DNA of 5,055 nucleotides from Aquamicrobium sp. (GTDB lineage: Bacteria; Pseudomonadota; Alphaproteobacteria; Rhizobiales; Rhizobiaceae), in NCBI GenBank assembly GCA_014860725.1, contig JACZJD010000038.1, forward strand, positions 1 through 5,055, in the 5' to 3' direction. The translations under genes were made by a program, and so were the position numbers. Below are positions 1 to 4,939 of this stretch, in pieces. Under the pieces are notes generated by a model. It ran no database searches. It worked only from the letters and a program-made list of their open reading frames with translations, and was not told where the DNA came from. Within the stretch, counting starts at the first letter, position 1; every line of letters starts with the position of its first letter.

Positions 1-704
1 GCGCGGTGCTGGGCGTGGCCGGCGTCGCCGGCAACGGGCAGGGCGAGTTCTTCGAGGCGGTCTCCGGCGAGGCGTTGCAGGAAACCGCCGACGTCATCCG
101 CATTCGCGGCATCGCCGCCGGACGGCTCGACATTTCGGGACGGCGGCTGCTCGGCGCGGCCTTCGTGCCGGAGGAACGGCTCGGACACGGCGCGGCGCCG
201 AACATGAAGCTCTCCGAGAACCTGCTCCTGTCGCGCTTCCGCACCGATGCCAAGGCCTTTCTCGGCCGCCTCGGGCTGATCCGCACCGGCGCCATCGGCG
301 AGGCGTCGCAGCGCATCGTCAGGGAGATGGACGTGCGCAAGAGCGCCGAGGACCCCGAGGCGGCGTCGCTGTCGGGCGGCAACCTGCAGAAGTTCATCAT
401 CGGCCGCGAGCTCGACCGCAAACCCTCGGTGCTGGTGGTCAACCAGCCGACATGGGGCGTGGACGCAGGCGCTGCCGCCCGCATCCGGCAGGCGCTGATC
501 GACCTTGCCCGCGCCGGCTCGGCCGTCCTCGTCATCAGCCAGGACCTCGACGAGCTGTTCGAGGTCTCCGATGCCATCGCGGTGATGCATGACGGGCACC
601 TGTCGGCGCCGATCCCGGTCGCGGAGGCGACGCCCGAGCGGATCGGGCTGCTGATGGGCGGGGCCGACGTGGCGGGCCGCGCCCATGCGGGGGAGGCGGC
701 GTGA
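1..704 (+). CDS. ABC transporter ATP-binding protein, C-terminal half (partial)
   Basis: This is the 3' end of a tandem-domain ABC ATPase that powers a nucleoside/BMP-type importer at the inner face of the cytoplasmic membrane. The frame is open from the first base, so the N-terminal domain and start lie upstream; full-length relatives (YufO/NupO-like) have about 510 residues. Counting residue 1 at base 6, the visible part is the second nucleotide-binding domain: a Walker A-like GVAGNGQG at 6-13, signature LSGGNLQ at 122-128, Walker B region LVVNQPTWGVD at 143-153, and the switch region ISQDLDE at 177-183. The Walker A lysine, Walker B aspartate, catalytic glutamate and switch histidine are all replaced, while the signature is intact. 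This pattern is usual for the second domain of this family and suggests only one hydrolytic site per pair. The stop TGA overlaps the ATG of the first permease by one base. Family assignment is firm; substrate is inferred from the neighbours. Confidence 0.94.
   Translation, partial: AVLGVAGVAGNGQGEFFEAVSGEALQETADVIRIRGIAAGRLDISGRRLLGAAFVPEERLGHGAAPNMKLSENLLLSRFRTDAKAFLGRLGLIRTGAIGEASQRIVREMDVRKSAEDPEAASLSGGNLQKFIIGRELDRKPSVLVVNQPTWGVDAGAAARIRQALIDLARAGSAVLVISQDLDELFEVSDAIAVMHDGHLSAPIPVAEATPERIGLLMGGADVAGRAHAGEAA
691..696 (+). promoter_or_regulatory. Ribosome binding site deciding the first permease start
   Basis: GGGAGG lies 7 bases before the ATG at 704 but only 4 before the in-frame GTG at 701. 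The spacing favours the ATG, which also gives the TGATG overlap with the ATPase stop and so tight translational coupling. Confidence 0.6.
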
Positions 705-1807
705 TGCGCATCGAGCTCGTCAAGCGCCAGCACAAGTCGCGCCTGTTCTCGGTGCTGTCGCCCTTTCTCGCCTTCGCGCTGACCATCGCGGTCGGCGCGG
801 TTCTGTTCGCGGCGCTGGGCAAGAACCCGGCCACCACGCTCTACTACTATTTCATCGACCCGCTGACCGAGATGTGGTCGCTGCACGAGCTCGCCATCAA
901 GGCCGCGCCGCTGATCCTGATCGCCGTCGGCCTGTCGGTGTGCTTTCTGTCGAGCAACTGGAACATCGGCGCGGAGGGACAGTTCATCGTCGGCGGCATC
1001 GTCGGCTCGATGCTGCCGGTGCTGTTCCCGGAGCTGAGGTTCTGGTTCGTGCTGCCGCTGATGCTGCTGATGGGCATGGCCGGCGGCGCGCTGTATGCCG
1101 CCATCCCCGCCGTGCTCAAGGTGCGCTTCAACACCAACGAGATCCTGACCAGCCTGATGCTGGTCTATGTCGCACAGCTCTTCCTCGACTGGCTGGTGCG
1201 CGGGCCGTGGCGCAACCCGGCCGGCATGAACTTCCCGGGGACCGTGCGCTTCCACGAGTATGCGATCCTGCCCGAGATGCTGCCGGCCTCGGGGCGGGCG
1301 CACTGGGGCTTCGTCTTCGCGCTGGTGGCGGCGCTGGTCGTCTGGTTCATGCTGTCGAAGACGCTGAAGGGCTTTCAGGTCAAGGTGCTGGGGCAGAGCC
1401 CGCGGGCAGGGCGCTTCGCCGGCCTCTCGTCCGGGCGCATGGTGCTGTTCGCCTTCCTCGTCTCCGGCGCGCTCGCCGGCCTTGCCGGCATTTCCGAGGT
1501 TTCGGGCGCGGTGCGCCACCTGAACGAGAAGCTGTCGATCGGCTACGGCTTCGCCGCCATCATCGTCGCCTTCCTCGGCCGGCTCAACCCGCTCGGCATC
1601 ATCGCCGCCGGGCTGGTGCTGGCGCTGACCTATCTCGGCGGCGAGGCGGCGCAGATTTCCGTCGGCCTGTCCGACAAGGTGGTGCGCGCCTTCCAGGGCC
1701 TGATCCTGTTCTTCGTGCTCGCCTGCGACACGCTGATCCACTACCGCATCCGTCTGGTGCGGCCGCAGGCCATAGGCGGCGGGGCCGGGGAGGCAAGCCA
1801 TGTTTGA
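704..1807 (+). CDS. Nucleoside-type ABC transporter permease (first of pair)
   Basis: Inner-membrane permease of the BPD_transp_2 family, one half of the channel for the importer powered by the upstream ATPase. From the ATG at 704 it has 367 residues, the usual size. Residues 13-38 form the first hydrophobic segment after a basic N-terminus, and further segments lie near 64-83, 94-108, 113-135, 147-165, 201-217, 245-265, 282-310 and 328-346. The conserved NIGAEGQ motif (87-93) and the NEILTSLM loop (145-152) are diagnostic of the YufP/NupP-like member of the pair. A GTG one codon upstream (701) could also start the protein, but the Shine-Dalgarno spacing prefers 704. The gene overlaps the ATPase by one base and the second permease by eight, so the three are clearly one translationally coupled transcript. 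No lesion is seen. Confidence 0.95.
   Translation: MRIELVKRQHKSRLFSVLSPFLAFALTIAVGAVLFAALGKNPATTLYYYFIDPLTEMWSLHELAIKAAPLILIAVGLSVCFLSSNWNIGAEGQFIVGGIVGSMLPVLFPELRFWFVLPLMLLMGMAGGALYAAIPAVLKVRFNTNEILTSLMLVYVAQLFLDWLVRGPWRNPAGMNFPGTVRFHEYAILPEMLPASGRAHWGFVFALVAALVVWFMLSKTLKGFQVKVLGQSPRAGRFAGLSSGRMVLFAFLVSGALAGLAGISEVSGAVRHLNEKLSIGYGFAAIIVAFLGRLNPLGIIAAGLVLALTYLGGEAAQISVGLSDKVVRAFQGLILFFVLACDTLIHYRIRLVRPQAIGGGAGEASHV
1787..1793 (+). promoter_or_regulatory. Ribosome binding site of the second permease
   Basis: GGGGAGG lies 6 bases before the ATG at 1800, inside the last codons of the first permease. It supports this start and the 8-base overlap. Confidence 0.6.
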
Positions 1808-2714
1808 GGCCGTCGTCATCACCATCGCCACGGCGGCGACGCCGCTCCTGATCGCGGCGATGGGCGAGCTGGTGGTCGAGCGCTCCGGCGTCCTCAACCT
1901 CGGCGTCGAGGGCATGATGATCATGGGCGCGGTGACGGGCTTCGCCGTGGCGCAGACGACCGGCTCGCCCTGGCTCGGCGTGTTCGCCGCCATCGCCATG
2001 GGAGCGGCGTTCTCGCTGCTCTTTGCCTTCCTGACGCTGACGCTCGTCACCAACCAGGTCGCGACCGGCCTGGCGCTGACGCTGCTCGGCCTCGGCCTTT
2101 CCGGCATGATCGGCGAGGGCTTCATCGGCCTGCCGGGCGTCAAGATGGGGACGGTCTACATCCCCTACCTTTCCGACCTTCCCTATGTCGGCCGGCTGGT
2201 GTTCGGGCAGGACCCGATCTTCTACATCTCGCTGATCCTGACGGCGGGCGTCGCCTATTTCCTGTTCTATACCAAGGCGGGGCTGACGCTGCGTTCTGTC
2301 GGCGACAATCACGGCTCGGCGCATGCGCTCGGCATCGGCGTCATCCGCATCCGCTATCTGGCCGTCATGTTCGGCGGCGCGTGCGCGGGGCTCGCCGGCG
2401 CGTTCCTGGCGCTGGTCTACGTGCCGCAGTGGGTCGAGGGCATGAGCGCCGGCCGCGGCTGGATCGCGCTGGCGCTGGTGGTGTTCGCCTCGTGGCGGCC
2501 GTGGCGGGTGCTGGCCGGAGCCTATCTGTTCGGGGCCGTCTCCATCGGCCAGCTCCATGCCCAGGCGCTCGGCTGGCCCATCCCTTCTCAACTGCTTTCT
2601 GCGCTTCCCTATCTGGCGACCATCGTCGTTCTCGTTCTAATCTCGCGCAACCGGCGGCTGACGATGGTCAACACCCCGGCCTCGCTCGGGAGGCCGTTCG
2701 TGCCCGACCGCTAG
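1800..2714 (+). CDS. Nucleoside-type ABC transporter permease (second of pair)
   Basis: Second inner-membrane permease of the importer, 304 residues, shorter than its partner as expected for YufQ/NupQ-like proteins. It carries the family hallmark [13 protein letters not shown] at 32-44, just after the first hydrophobic segment (about 5-22). Further hydrophobic stretches lie near 58-83, 86-104, 138-157, 185-208, 220-231, 237-250 and 268-282. The conserved cytoplasmic loop [10 protein letters not shown] (161-170), likely the coupling contact with an ATPase domain, and the [17 protein letters not shown] segment (218-233) are present. The start overlaps the end of the first permease by eight bases. 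After its TAG there is a stem-loop and a 66-base gap before the binding-protein gene, the only real spacer in the operon. The protein appears complete. Confidence 0.95.
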   Translation: MFEAVVITIATAATPLLIAAMGELVVERSGVLNLGVEGMMIMGAVTGFAVAQTTGSPWLGVFAAIAMGAAFSLLFAFLTLTLVTNQVATGLALTLLGLGLSGMIGEGFIGLPGVKMGTVYIPYLSDLPYVGRLVFGQDPIFYISLILTAGVAYFLFYTKAGLTLRSVGDNHGSAHALGIGVIRIRYLAVMFGGACAGLAGAFLALVYVPQWVEGMSAGRGWIALALVVFASWRPWRVLAGAYLFGAVSIGQLHAQALGWPIPSQLLSALPYLATIVVLVLISRNRRLTMVNTPASLGRPFVPDR

Positions 2715-2716
2715 CC

Positions 2717-2734
2717 GCCCCCGGAACGGGAGGC
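2717..2734 (+). promoter_or_regulatory. Intercistronic stem-loop between permease and binding-protein genes
   Basis: Starting two bases after the permease stop, GCCCCCG (2717-2723) pairs with CGGG-A-GGC (2727-2734) around a GAA loop: seven pairs with one bulged A. No T-run follows, so it is not an intrinsic terminator. Such stems can protect processed 3' ends and help set different transcript levels within transporter operons. That role is inferred; only the pairing is seen. Confidence 0.4.
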
Positions 2735-2754
2735 CGCCCGCAAGGGAGGACCCC

Positions 2755-2784
2755 ATGACAACCCAACAGAGGACGAACCCATGA
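2755..2784 (+). CDS. Possible 9-residue leader peptide coupled to the binding-protein gene
   Basis: An ATG at 2755 opens a nine-codon frame (MTTQQRTNP) whose TGA (2782-2784) overlaps the ATG of the binding-protein gene (2781) as ATGA. The best Shine-Dalgarno of the whole window, AAGGGAGGA (2742-2750), sits in front of this mini-ORF, with 5 bases between GGAGG and the ATG. By comparison, the binding-protein gene has its own more modest AGAGGA at 2768-2773. The peptide has no recognisable function or regulatory codon run. Its plausible job is translational coupling, delivering ribosomes to the start of a highly expressed periplasmic protein. It could equally be a chance frame, with the purine-rich stretch acting as a standby site. 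Confidence 0.4.
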   Translation: MTTQQRTNP

Positions 2785-3851
2785 AGAAGACCCTGTTTGC
2801 CCTTGCCGCCTCGGCGGCAATGCTGATCTCCGGCGCGGCCCTCGCGCAGGACAAGACCAAGGCCTGCTGGATCTATGTCGGCCCGATCGGTGACTTCGGC
2901 TATTCCTACCAGCACCATCAGGGCCTGCTCGACGCAGAGAAGCACTTCGGCGACAAGCTCGAGACCGCCTATCTCGAAAGCGTTCCCGAAGGCGCGGACG
3001 CCGAGCGCGCCATCGAGCGCTTCGCGCGGTCGGGCTGCGACATCATCTTCACCACGTCGTTCGGCTTCATGGACGCCACCAACGCGGTCGCCGCGCGCTT
3101 CCCCGACGTGAAGTTCGAGCACGCCACCGGCTACAAGCGCGAGCATCCGAACGTCGCGACCTACAATTCCAAGTTCCACGAAGGCCGCTACGTGCAGGGC
3201 GTGATCGCCGCCAAGATGTCGGAGAAGGGTGTCGCGGGCTATATCGCGTCGTTCCCGATCCCCGAGGTGGTGATGGGCATCAACGCCTTCGTGCTCGGCG
3301 CGCAGTCGGTCAACCCCGACTTCAAGGTCAAGGTGGTGTGGGCCAACACCTGGTTCGACGCCGCCAAGGAGGCCGACGCGGCCAAGGCGCTGATCGACCA
3401 GGGCGTCGACATCATCACCCAGCACACCGATTCCACGGCGCCGCTGCAGGTCGCGGCCGAGCGCGGCATCAAGGCTTTCGGTCAGGCGACCGACATGATC
3501 GCCTTCGGCCCCGAGACGCAGCTCACCGCCATCGTCGACGACTGGGGCCCGTACTACATCGAGCGCATCCAGGCTCTCATGGACGGCACCTGGGAGCAGG
3601 TCGACGTGTGGGGCGGCATGAAGGAGGGCCATGTGGTGATGGCGCCCTACACCAACATGCCCGACGACGTGAAGGCGCTGGCCGAGGAGGTCGAGGCCAA
3701 GATCAAGTCCGGCAAGTTCAACCCCTATACCGGCCCGATCAACAAGCAGGACGGCACGCCGTGGCTGGCCGAGGGCGAGGTCGCCGAGGACAGCTTCCTG
3801 CTCGGCCTGAACTTCTACGTCGAGGGCGTCGACGACCAGCTGCCGCAATAG
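2781..3851 (+). CDS. BMP/PnrA-family ABC transporter substrate-binding protein
   Basis: Periplasmic binding protein that captures the substrate and hands it to the permease pair. It has 356 residues, normal for the BMP domain (Pfam Bmp). Residues 1-22 form a signal peptide with a KK n-region, a hydrophobic core and an ALA cleavage site before Gln23. There is no lipobox cysteine, so it is a soluble periplasmic protein rather than the lipoprotein common in Gram-positives and spirochaetes. Family motifs are YVGPIGDFGYSYQHHQG (32-48), IIFTTSFGFMD (88-98), the ATYNSKFHEGRYVQG segment (126-140), WANTWFD (187-193) and DDWGPYY (253-259). Two cysteines (29 and 86) remain in the mature chain and might form a disulfide. 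Characterised members bind purine nucleosides, so a nucleoside or purine derivative is the likely ligand, though rhizobial paralogues vary. The gene is last in the operon, preceded by AGAGGA 7 bases before the ATG and followed by a terminator. Confidence 0.95.
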   Translation: MKKTLFALAASAAMLISGAALAQDKTKACWIYVGPIGDFGYSYQHHQGLLDAEKHFGDKLETAYLESVPEGADAERAIERFARSGCDIIFTTSFGFMDATNAVAARFPDVKFEHATGYKREHPNVATYNSKFHEGRYVQGVIAAKMSEKGVAGYIASFPIPEVVMGINAFVLGAQSVNPDFKVKVVWANTWFDAAKEADAAKALIDQGVDIITQHTDSTAPLQVAAERGIKAFGQATDMIAFGPETQLTAIVDDWGPYYIERIQALMDGTWEQVDVWGGMKEGHVVMAPYTNMPDDVKALAEEVEAKIKSGKFNPYTGPINKQDGTPWLAEGEVAEDSFLLGLNFYVEGVDDQLPQ

Positions 3852-3876
3852 GCTCCGGCTGGCGGACAGAACGGGG

Positions 3877-3902
3877 AAGGGCGGCTTGCGGGCCGCCCTT
3901 TT
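3877..3902 (+). terminator. Rho-independent terminator of the importer operon
   Basis: A perfect 9-bp stem, AAGGGCGGC (3877-3885) with GCCGCCCTT (3892-3900), encloses a 6-base loop. It ends in TTTT (3899-3902) and starts 25 bases after the binding-protein stop. The T-run is short but typical for GC-rich alphaproteobacteria. Confidence 0.75.
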
Positions 3903-4050
3903 CGTTCGCCGGCGCCGTTTCCCGAAAGCGGGACGGTCGCCGTCGTCCCCGGACTTCCGGCCGGGGCGGGCTTCGGGGACGGCAAGCATTATGTCCCAAA
4001 TGGGAGTAGGCGAAAGGCCGGCGGAGGACTATTGCAGATACGTCGCTGCG
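3903..4050. other. Non-coding gap with clustered GC-rich hairpins
   Basis: No convincing coding frame is seen here. Adjacent short inverted repeats occupy 3920-3980: TCCCG/CGGGA (3920-3924, 3929-3933), GACGG/CCGTC (3932-3936, 3940-3944), CCCCGG/CCGGGG (3947-3952, 3961-3966) and an alternative longer pairing GTCCCCG/CGGGGAC (3945-3951, 3974-3980). Downstream is TCCCA-AA-TGGGA (3994-4005), an operator-like inverted repeat. I found no convincing -35/-10 pair for the putative small RNA downstream. Confidence 0.4.
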
Positions 4051-4150
4051 TTGTTCCGCATGTGGGGGGCGATGCGGCGTGGTTGTGATTCCTCGTTGGA
4101 TCGCATACCGTTAGCCGCCTGGTTAGTGGCCCCTGACCAGGCGGCCTTTT
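4050..4150 (+). ncRNA. Putative trans-acting small RNA with three hairpins
   Basis: About 100 bases with no coding potential fold as three consecutive hairpins. The first pairs CCGCAT (4056-4061) with ATGCGG (4072-4077) around a G-rich loop. The second pairs TGTGATTC (4084-4091) with GGATCGCA (4098-4105), including G-T pairs, around the loop CTCGTT. The third is a strong terminator (4114-4145) followed by TTTT. No plus-strand protein gene ends here, so the terminator needs another transcript. Size and layout resemble rhizobial trans-encoded sRNAs such as the suhB-motif/EcpR1 type, but I cannot verify a family match. The UUCCUC stretch running into the second loop could pair with purine-rich ribosome binding sites. 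The 5' end is a guess, since no good promoter was found; a stable 3' remnant of read-through transcription is the alternative. Confidence 0.5.
4114..4150 (+). terminator. Strong Rho-independent terminator, plus strand
   Basis: GCCGCCTGGT (4114-4123) pairs perfectly with ACCAGGCGGC (4136-4145). The stem can extend inward by T-G, A-T and G-C pairs to 13 bp with a 6-base loop, and CTTTT follows (4146-4150). On the opposite strand the hairpin is followed by a mixed sequence without a T-run, so it acts on plus-strand transcripts and is not the terminator of the minus-strand gene ending at 4210. Confidence 0.8.
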
Positions 4151-4209
4151 ACCGGCGAATCTCCCGCAGCCCGTGCGCCGGCATGTCCCGGCACGAAACT
4201 CCGCAGCGC

Positions 4210-4491
4210 TCAGATCGGCTCGTCGAAGGTGACGATCGAGACCTCGCCTTCCTGCGCGCCCTGCCAGGCCGAAAGATGCGGCTCGTCGTCCGGCGGGCCG
4301 TCCATGTCGCCGATCTGGTCGAGCTCGGCCTCGGCATAGCCTTCCGCCGCCAGTGCCTCGAGCGCCTTGCGCACGGCGGAATCGTCGTCCGGGGCCGACA
4401 GCAGCACGTGAACGCCCTGCGATTCGCCACCCTTGTCGCGCCAAACCCTGCCGACGATGATGGTGACGGGCCTGAGTTCGTTGTCGTTCAC
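4210..4491 (-). CDS. Conserved-looking small acidic hypothetical protein
   Basis: A 93-residue protein I do not recognise. The start is GTG at 4491-4489, preceded by AGGAG (bases 4505-4501) at 9-base spacing. An in-frame TGA at 4500-4498 rules out any longer version. The chain is strongly acidic (21 Asp/Glu against 6 Arg/Lys), has no cysteine, signal peptide or membrane segment, and looks cytoplasmic. Its pattern suggests a small alpha/beta fold: a strand near 9-16 (VTIIVGRV), a strand at 26-32 (GVHVLLS), a helix at 36-51 (DDSAVRKALEALAAEG), an acidic loop DGPPDDEPH (64-72), and a final strand at 83-89. Composition and codon use resemble real rhizobial genes and are unlike the arginine-rich frames overlapping it. 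It is monocistronic here, facing away from rpsL and towards the putative sRNA. No function is proposed. Confidence 0.75.
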   Translation of the reverse strand: MNDNELRPVTIIVGRVWRDKGGESQGVHVLLSAPDDDSAVRKALEALAAEGYAEAELDQIGDMDGPPDDEPHLSAWQGAQEGEVSIVTFDEPI

Positions 4492-4580
4492 GGTGCTTCA
4501 CTCCTGCAACGGCCCTGTTTCGCACGATTCCGGCGGCGGGGACAGGCCGGCTCCGATCATGAATCGCAGCCTGCGGGGTC

Positions 4581-4613
4581 TGCCGCGCAATATTGTTGCG
4601 AGGGGCCGCGGCA
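4581..4613. repeat. Bipartite inverted repeat in the divergent intergenic region
   Basis: Outer arms TGCCGCG (4581-4587) and CGCGGCA (4607-4613) enclose inner arms CGCAA (4586-4590) and TTGCG (4596-4600). CAATATTG is a perfect 8-base palindrome at 4588-4595. The AT-rich core in GC-rich DNA, between two divergent genes, looks like a possible operator. No known regulator motif is recognised. Confidence 0.35.
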
Positions 4614-4659
4614 AAGGCGGAACTTGGCCAAACCCGCACGGTTCTCGGCGTTCCGGGGG

Positions 4660-4688
4660 TTGACGATGGCGGGAGTTGCGAGTAGAAG
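4660..4688 (+). promoter_or_regulatory. Sigma70-type promoter candidate for rpsL
   Basis: TTGACG (4660-4665) matches five of six -35 consensus bases. It is followed at 17-base spacing by TAGAAG (4683-4688), which matches four of six -10 bases. Transcription would begin near 4695, giving a leader of about 245 bases before rpsL. It is the best candidate between 4492 and 4939; no comparable pair was found closer to the gene. Whether transcription also arrives from upstream genes cannot be seen. Confidence 0.5.
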
Positions 4689-4746
4689 CCGCGACGTCTG
4701 AGCCGATGTGAGGCTTTTCCTTTCGGGGCGTCGCGCCCTGGAGCTG

Positions 4747-4911
4747 GCCTCAAACAGGGTTCGTTTTACGAGCGACTAGACATTGCCGGCTTGCACGAGA
4801 CGGGTTGCCGTTTCCTCTGCGTTTTGTTCGGGCAGGACCGCCGGAGGCGGTTTGGTGCCCGAATTGCCGTATGGAAAGATCGCCGAAACGGCCCTGAACA
4901 GGGTTTGAGGC
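4747..4911 (+). promoter_or_regulatory. Structured 5' leader of rpsL with nested helices
   Basis: Three complementary pairs are nested in order. GCCTCAAAC (4747-4755) pairs with GTTTGAGGC (4903-4911). GCCGTTTC (4807-4814) pairs with GAAACGGC (4885-4892). A local hairpin pairs TTCGGGCA (4827-4834) with TGCCCGAA (4856-4863), then ACCGCC (4837-4842) with GGCGGT (4846-4851) around a GGA loop. No T-run follows the hairpin, so it is not a simple terminator. Ribosomal-protein operons are often controlled through such leaders. In E. coli the str operon is repressed by S7 at the rpsL-rpsG junction rather than before rpsL, so a leader element here would be different. The local hairpin is convincing; the long-range helices are inference. 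Confidence 0.45.
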
Positions 4912-4939
4912 ACGGGTTTTGAGATAGAAGGAAGGTTTG

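Larger units (their letters stand above)
4492..4939. other. Non-coding region between the hypothetical gene and rpsL
   Basis: These 448 bases separate the minus-strand hypothetical gene from rpsL, and no credible coding frame is present on either strand. They contain the Shine-Dalgarno of the minus-strand gene (4501-4505), a bipartite inverted repeat (4581-4613), a plus-strand promoter candidate (4660-4688) and the long structured rpsL leader. I saw no persuasive minus-strand promoter. Confidence 0.6.

Noticed and set aside
701..703. GTG start for the first permease
   Set aside because: It is possible, but the Shine-Dalgarno at 691-696 is only 4 bases away, while the next codon ATG at 704 has ideal spacing and the usual TGATG overlap.
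1599..2591. Long minus-strand open frame opposite the second permease
   Set aside because: Composition is charged, repetitive and shadow-like, and the opposite strand encodes an obvious membrane permease.
2687..2736. 10-base direct repeat CGGGAGGCCG (2687-2696 and 2727-2736)
   Set aside because: It is short and GC-rich, and one copy is within coding sequence. It is likely chance.
2781..2870. Binding protein as a lipoprotein
   Set aside because: The signal peptide ends ALA-Gln with no cysteine at the cleavage point. The first cysteine, residue 29, lies outside any lipobox.
4020..4036. Sigma54-like GG...TTGCA promoter before the putative sRNA
   Set aside because: The -24 GG does not fall at the required spacing from the GC at 4034-4035.
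4701..4718. AGCC/GGCT hairpin followed by TTTT as an attenuator
   Set aside because: The stem is only 4 bp, too weak for termination. It would also lie at the very start of the rpsL transcript.
3989..4753. Long minus-strand open frame (254 codons) covering the hypothetical gene and the putative sRNA
   Set aside because: The translation is arginine- and proline-rich and low-complexity, runs through a terminator hairpin, and overlaps the more natural 93-residue frame. It is a by-product of high GC.
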